Shown here: positions 31,231 through 32,443 of the stretch, piece by piece
How positions within the stretch are numbered: position 1 is the stretch's first letter
Layout of the letters: each line of letters starts with the position of its first letter
NCBI GenBank assembly: GCA_964472565.1
Contig: CAYYNB010000057.1
Span: forward strand, 1 to 32,443
DNA length: 32,443 bases
Direction of reading: 5' to 3'
Source: DATAMF01 sp964472565
GTDB taxonomy: Bacteria; Chloroflexota; Anaerolineae; Aggregatilineales; Aggregatilineaceae
The notes under the pieces: generated by a model
The model's database searches: none
What the model was told of the DNA's origin: nothing
The model's input: the letters and a program-made list of their open reading frames with translations, nothing else
Translations under genes and position numbers: made by a program

Positions 31231-32443
31231 GTGCTCGGCGACCTGCTCACACCCTGGTTTCTACTGGCTCTGATCCTTGTCCCGATTTATCTGGCGGAAC
31301 GATGGATTCAGAGCCATCTGTATGGTGTGGGCTGGCTGCTGACCAATGATCAGGAATCGGCCACGATTCTGTACTATTTTTTCCTGTTCCCCGGTGTTTT
31401 TCTGCATGAATTTATCCAGTGGCTGTTAGGTTATGCCATCGCTGTAACGCTTAAGCCCGTTCGAGCATGGCCCCAGGCGCAGGAAAACGGCACGCTCAGG
31501 TATGACTTTGTACAGATTGAAAAAGCTAACTGGCTGCAATCCGCGATTCTGGGAGCCGTGCCGCTGATCGCGGGTACTACCATCGTATGGTTCATCAGCA
31601 ATCAAATTCTGAACCTGGAAGAACTGCTCAGTGCTTTGGGGACAGGCGATATTACGGTCATCGGCCCGGCGATCAAACACCTGGGCAGCACACCGGATTT
31701 TTACCTGTGGCTCTATCTGATGTTTACCATCAGCAATACTATGCTCCCCACGCCCGCTGATCGCCGAGGGTGGCCCTTGTTGTTTGCGTCGTTTGGGATT
31801 GGGATCGTTTTCCTCATCCTGATTGGCCTGGGCGATCAGATTTATGACACTTTTACCGGACCAGTGGCACATGGCATCGATTTACTGATCACCGCGCTGG
31901 GGACGGTGCTGGTGGTGGAGTTTACAGCCATTCTGCTGATTGGCTTCATGGAGGAAGTACTCGAAAAGCTCACCAAGCGGAAGTTTCAATATTCCCCCCC
32001 TAAGCCCGAACCCGCGCCGCGCGAACCCGGCTCGGCCTATCTGCCGCCCGGCGTGCCGATGCCATCCATTTATAACCTGCCGCTGCCGGTGCCTGATCCA
32101 GCCGAGCATGGCGCTTTATTAGCAAAAGCCCGCCGCACCACAAAACCCGCTGCTGAAGCTGAAAAAACAGCCGCTTTTTCGCGGCCATCGACGCCCGGAT
32201 CGCGGCCCGCATTTGGTACTTCACGCCCGGCATTCGCTGCCGATGACGACGAGAAGGACGACAAGCCCTCATCCTTCCAGCGGCCTGGATCGCGCCCGGC
32301 GTTTGGGACTTCGCGCCCGGCGCTTTCTGCTACGGATGACGACGAGAAGGACGACAAGCCCTCACCCTTTCAACGACCTGGATCGCGTCCGGCGTTTGGG
32401 ACTTCGCGCCCGGCATTCGCTGCCGATGATGACGACGAAACCG
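31231..32443 (+). CDS. Partial polytopic membrane protein, M50-metallopeptidase-like with lost zinc ligand, and repetitive charged tail
   Basis: The gene runs off the window; 404 codons are visible. About five or six membrane helices occupy residues 8-25, 47-72, 103-125, 158-172, 183-203 and 214-240. Helix 2 holds FPGVFLHEFIQWLLGY, where related site-2-protease-like membrane proteins have HExxH. Here H59 and E60 are kept but the second histidine is Q63. NTMLPTPADRRGW (about 169-181) resembles the downstream conserved block of the same family. From residue 250 the chain is Pro-rich and disordered. From about 323 it carries tandem repeats of 30-31 residues (GSRPAFGTSRPA then acidic DDDEKDDKP). 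The GTG at 31231 is the only reasonable start, five bases after the tpiA stop, with AGGGG close by. The family assignment is by motif memory. Confidence 0.75.
   Translation, partial: MLGDLLTPWFLLALILVPIYLAERWIQSHLYGVGWLLTNDQESATILYYFFLFPGVFLHEFIQWLLGYAIAVTLKPVRAWPQAQENGTLRYDFVQIEKANWLQSAILGAVPLIAGTTIVWFISNQILNLEELLSALGTGDITVIGPAIKHLGSTPDFYLWLYLMFTISNTMLPTPADRRGWPLLFASFGIGIVFLILIGLGDQIYDTFTGPVAHGIDLLITALGTVLVVEFTAILLIGFMEEVLEKLTKRKFQYSPPKPEPAPREPGSAYLPPGVPMPSIYNLPLPVPDPAEHGALLAKARRTTKPAAEAEKTAAFSRPSTPGSRPAFGTSRPAFAADDDEKDDKPSSFQRPGSRPAFGTSRPALSATDDDEKDDKPSPFQRPGSRPAFGTSRPAFAADDDDET
32197..32443 (+). repeat. Tandem 90-93 bp coding repeats
   Basis: Three copies start at 32197, 32287 and 32380 (the last cut by the window end). 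Unit lengths are 90 and 93 bases, with close nucleotide identity including silent sites. They encode GSRPAFGTSRPA followed by an acidic/lysine stretch ending KPSxFQRP. Confidence 0.85.

Noticed and set aside
31426..31872. Open frame of 148 codons on the minus strand.
   Set aside because: Antisense to the partial membrane protein, which has a consistent helix pattern and start on the plus strand.
1..32443. Defence, phage, transposon or secondary-metabolite island.
   Set aside because: No transposase, integrase, terminal repeats, toxin-antitoxin, Cas or NRPS/PKS motifs were seen; genes are housekeeping or surface-glycan related with even base composition by eye.

Overview
This window is ordinary chromosomal bacterial DNA, moderately GC-rich by eye. 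It holds about 29 tightly packed genes, no rRNA or tRNA, and no recognisable insertion sequence, phage or CRISPR array. Gene content and style point towards Chloroflexota (Anaerolineae-like). The pointers are the primary sigma factor behind a DUF177 gene, a YvcK with an N-terminal membrane anchor, a membrane Ser/Thr kinase inside a glycolysis cluster, and many GT2/GT4 glycosyltransferases. That placement is an impression from gene families, not a phylogenetic result.

Layout. (1) 1-1278: a secreted alpha/alpha-toroid repeat protein on the minus strand. It is preceded by a clear compact cobalamin riboswitch and an intrinsic terminator, which makes it a candidate B12-binding or B12-uptake protein. 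(2) 1279-6463: a short dPGM-type phosphoglycerate mutase (+), convergent with a minus-strand operon of MoxR ATPase, DUF58, a membrane/spermidine-synthase-like fusion and a DUF1461 membrane protein. (3) 6497-10860: a minus-strand surface-glycan operon (rmlD, two GT2, rnhB, GT4) with its own promoter. (4) 10956-12916: a consensus promoter drives a YceD/DUF177 gene and the primary sigma factor, closed by a terminator. (5) 12936-16432: an FHA membrane protein with its own promoter and terminator, moeA, and a convergent adrenodoxin-reductase-type ferredoxin-NADP reductase. (6) 16620-20408: a UPF0104 flippase-like protein, an FAD amine-oxidase-like protein and UDP-glucose dehydrogenase, probably for surface polysaccharide. 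A TGTGA-N6-TCACA palindrome lies before ugd. (7) 20431-23441: an M16 peptidase pair, one subunit with HxxEH and one without, translationally coupled to acpS. (8) 23414-24734: an archaeal-type phosphoglycerate mutase (apgM) on the minus strand. (9) 24770 to the end: yvcK, gapA, pgk, a transmembrane Ser/Thr kinase, tpiA and a partial membrane protein. The last resembles an M50-type metallopeptidase that has lost a zinc-binding histidine and carries a repetitive charged tail.

How the genes work together. Most of lower glycolysis/gluconeogenesis is here (TpiA, GapA, Pgk and two unrelated phosphoglycerate mutases). It sits with the gluconeogenesis regulator YvcK and a PknB/PrkC-type kinase, a kinase class known elsewhere to phosphorylate YvcK. 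A second theme is cell-surface glycan synthesis (RmlD, GT2/GT4, UPF0104, Ugd). The most novel-looking signal is the cobalamin riboswitch in front of a secreted transcobalamin-like toroid protein.
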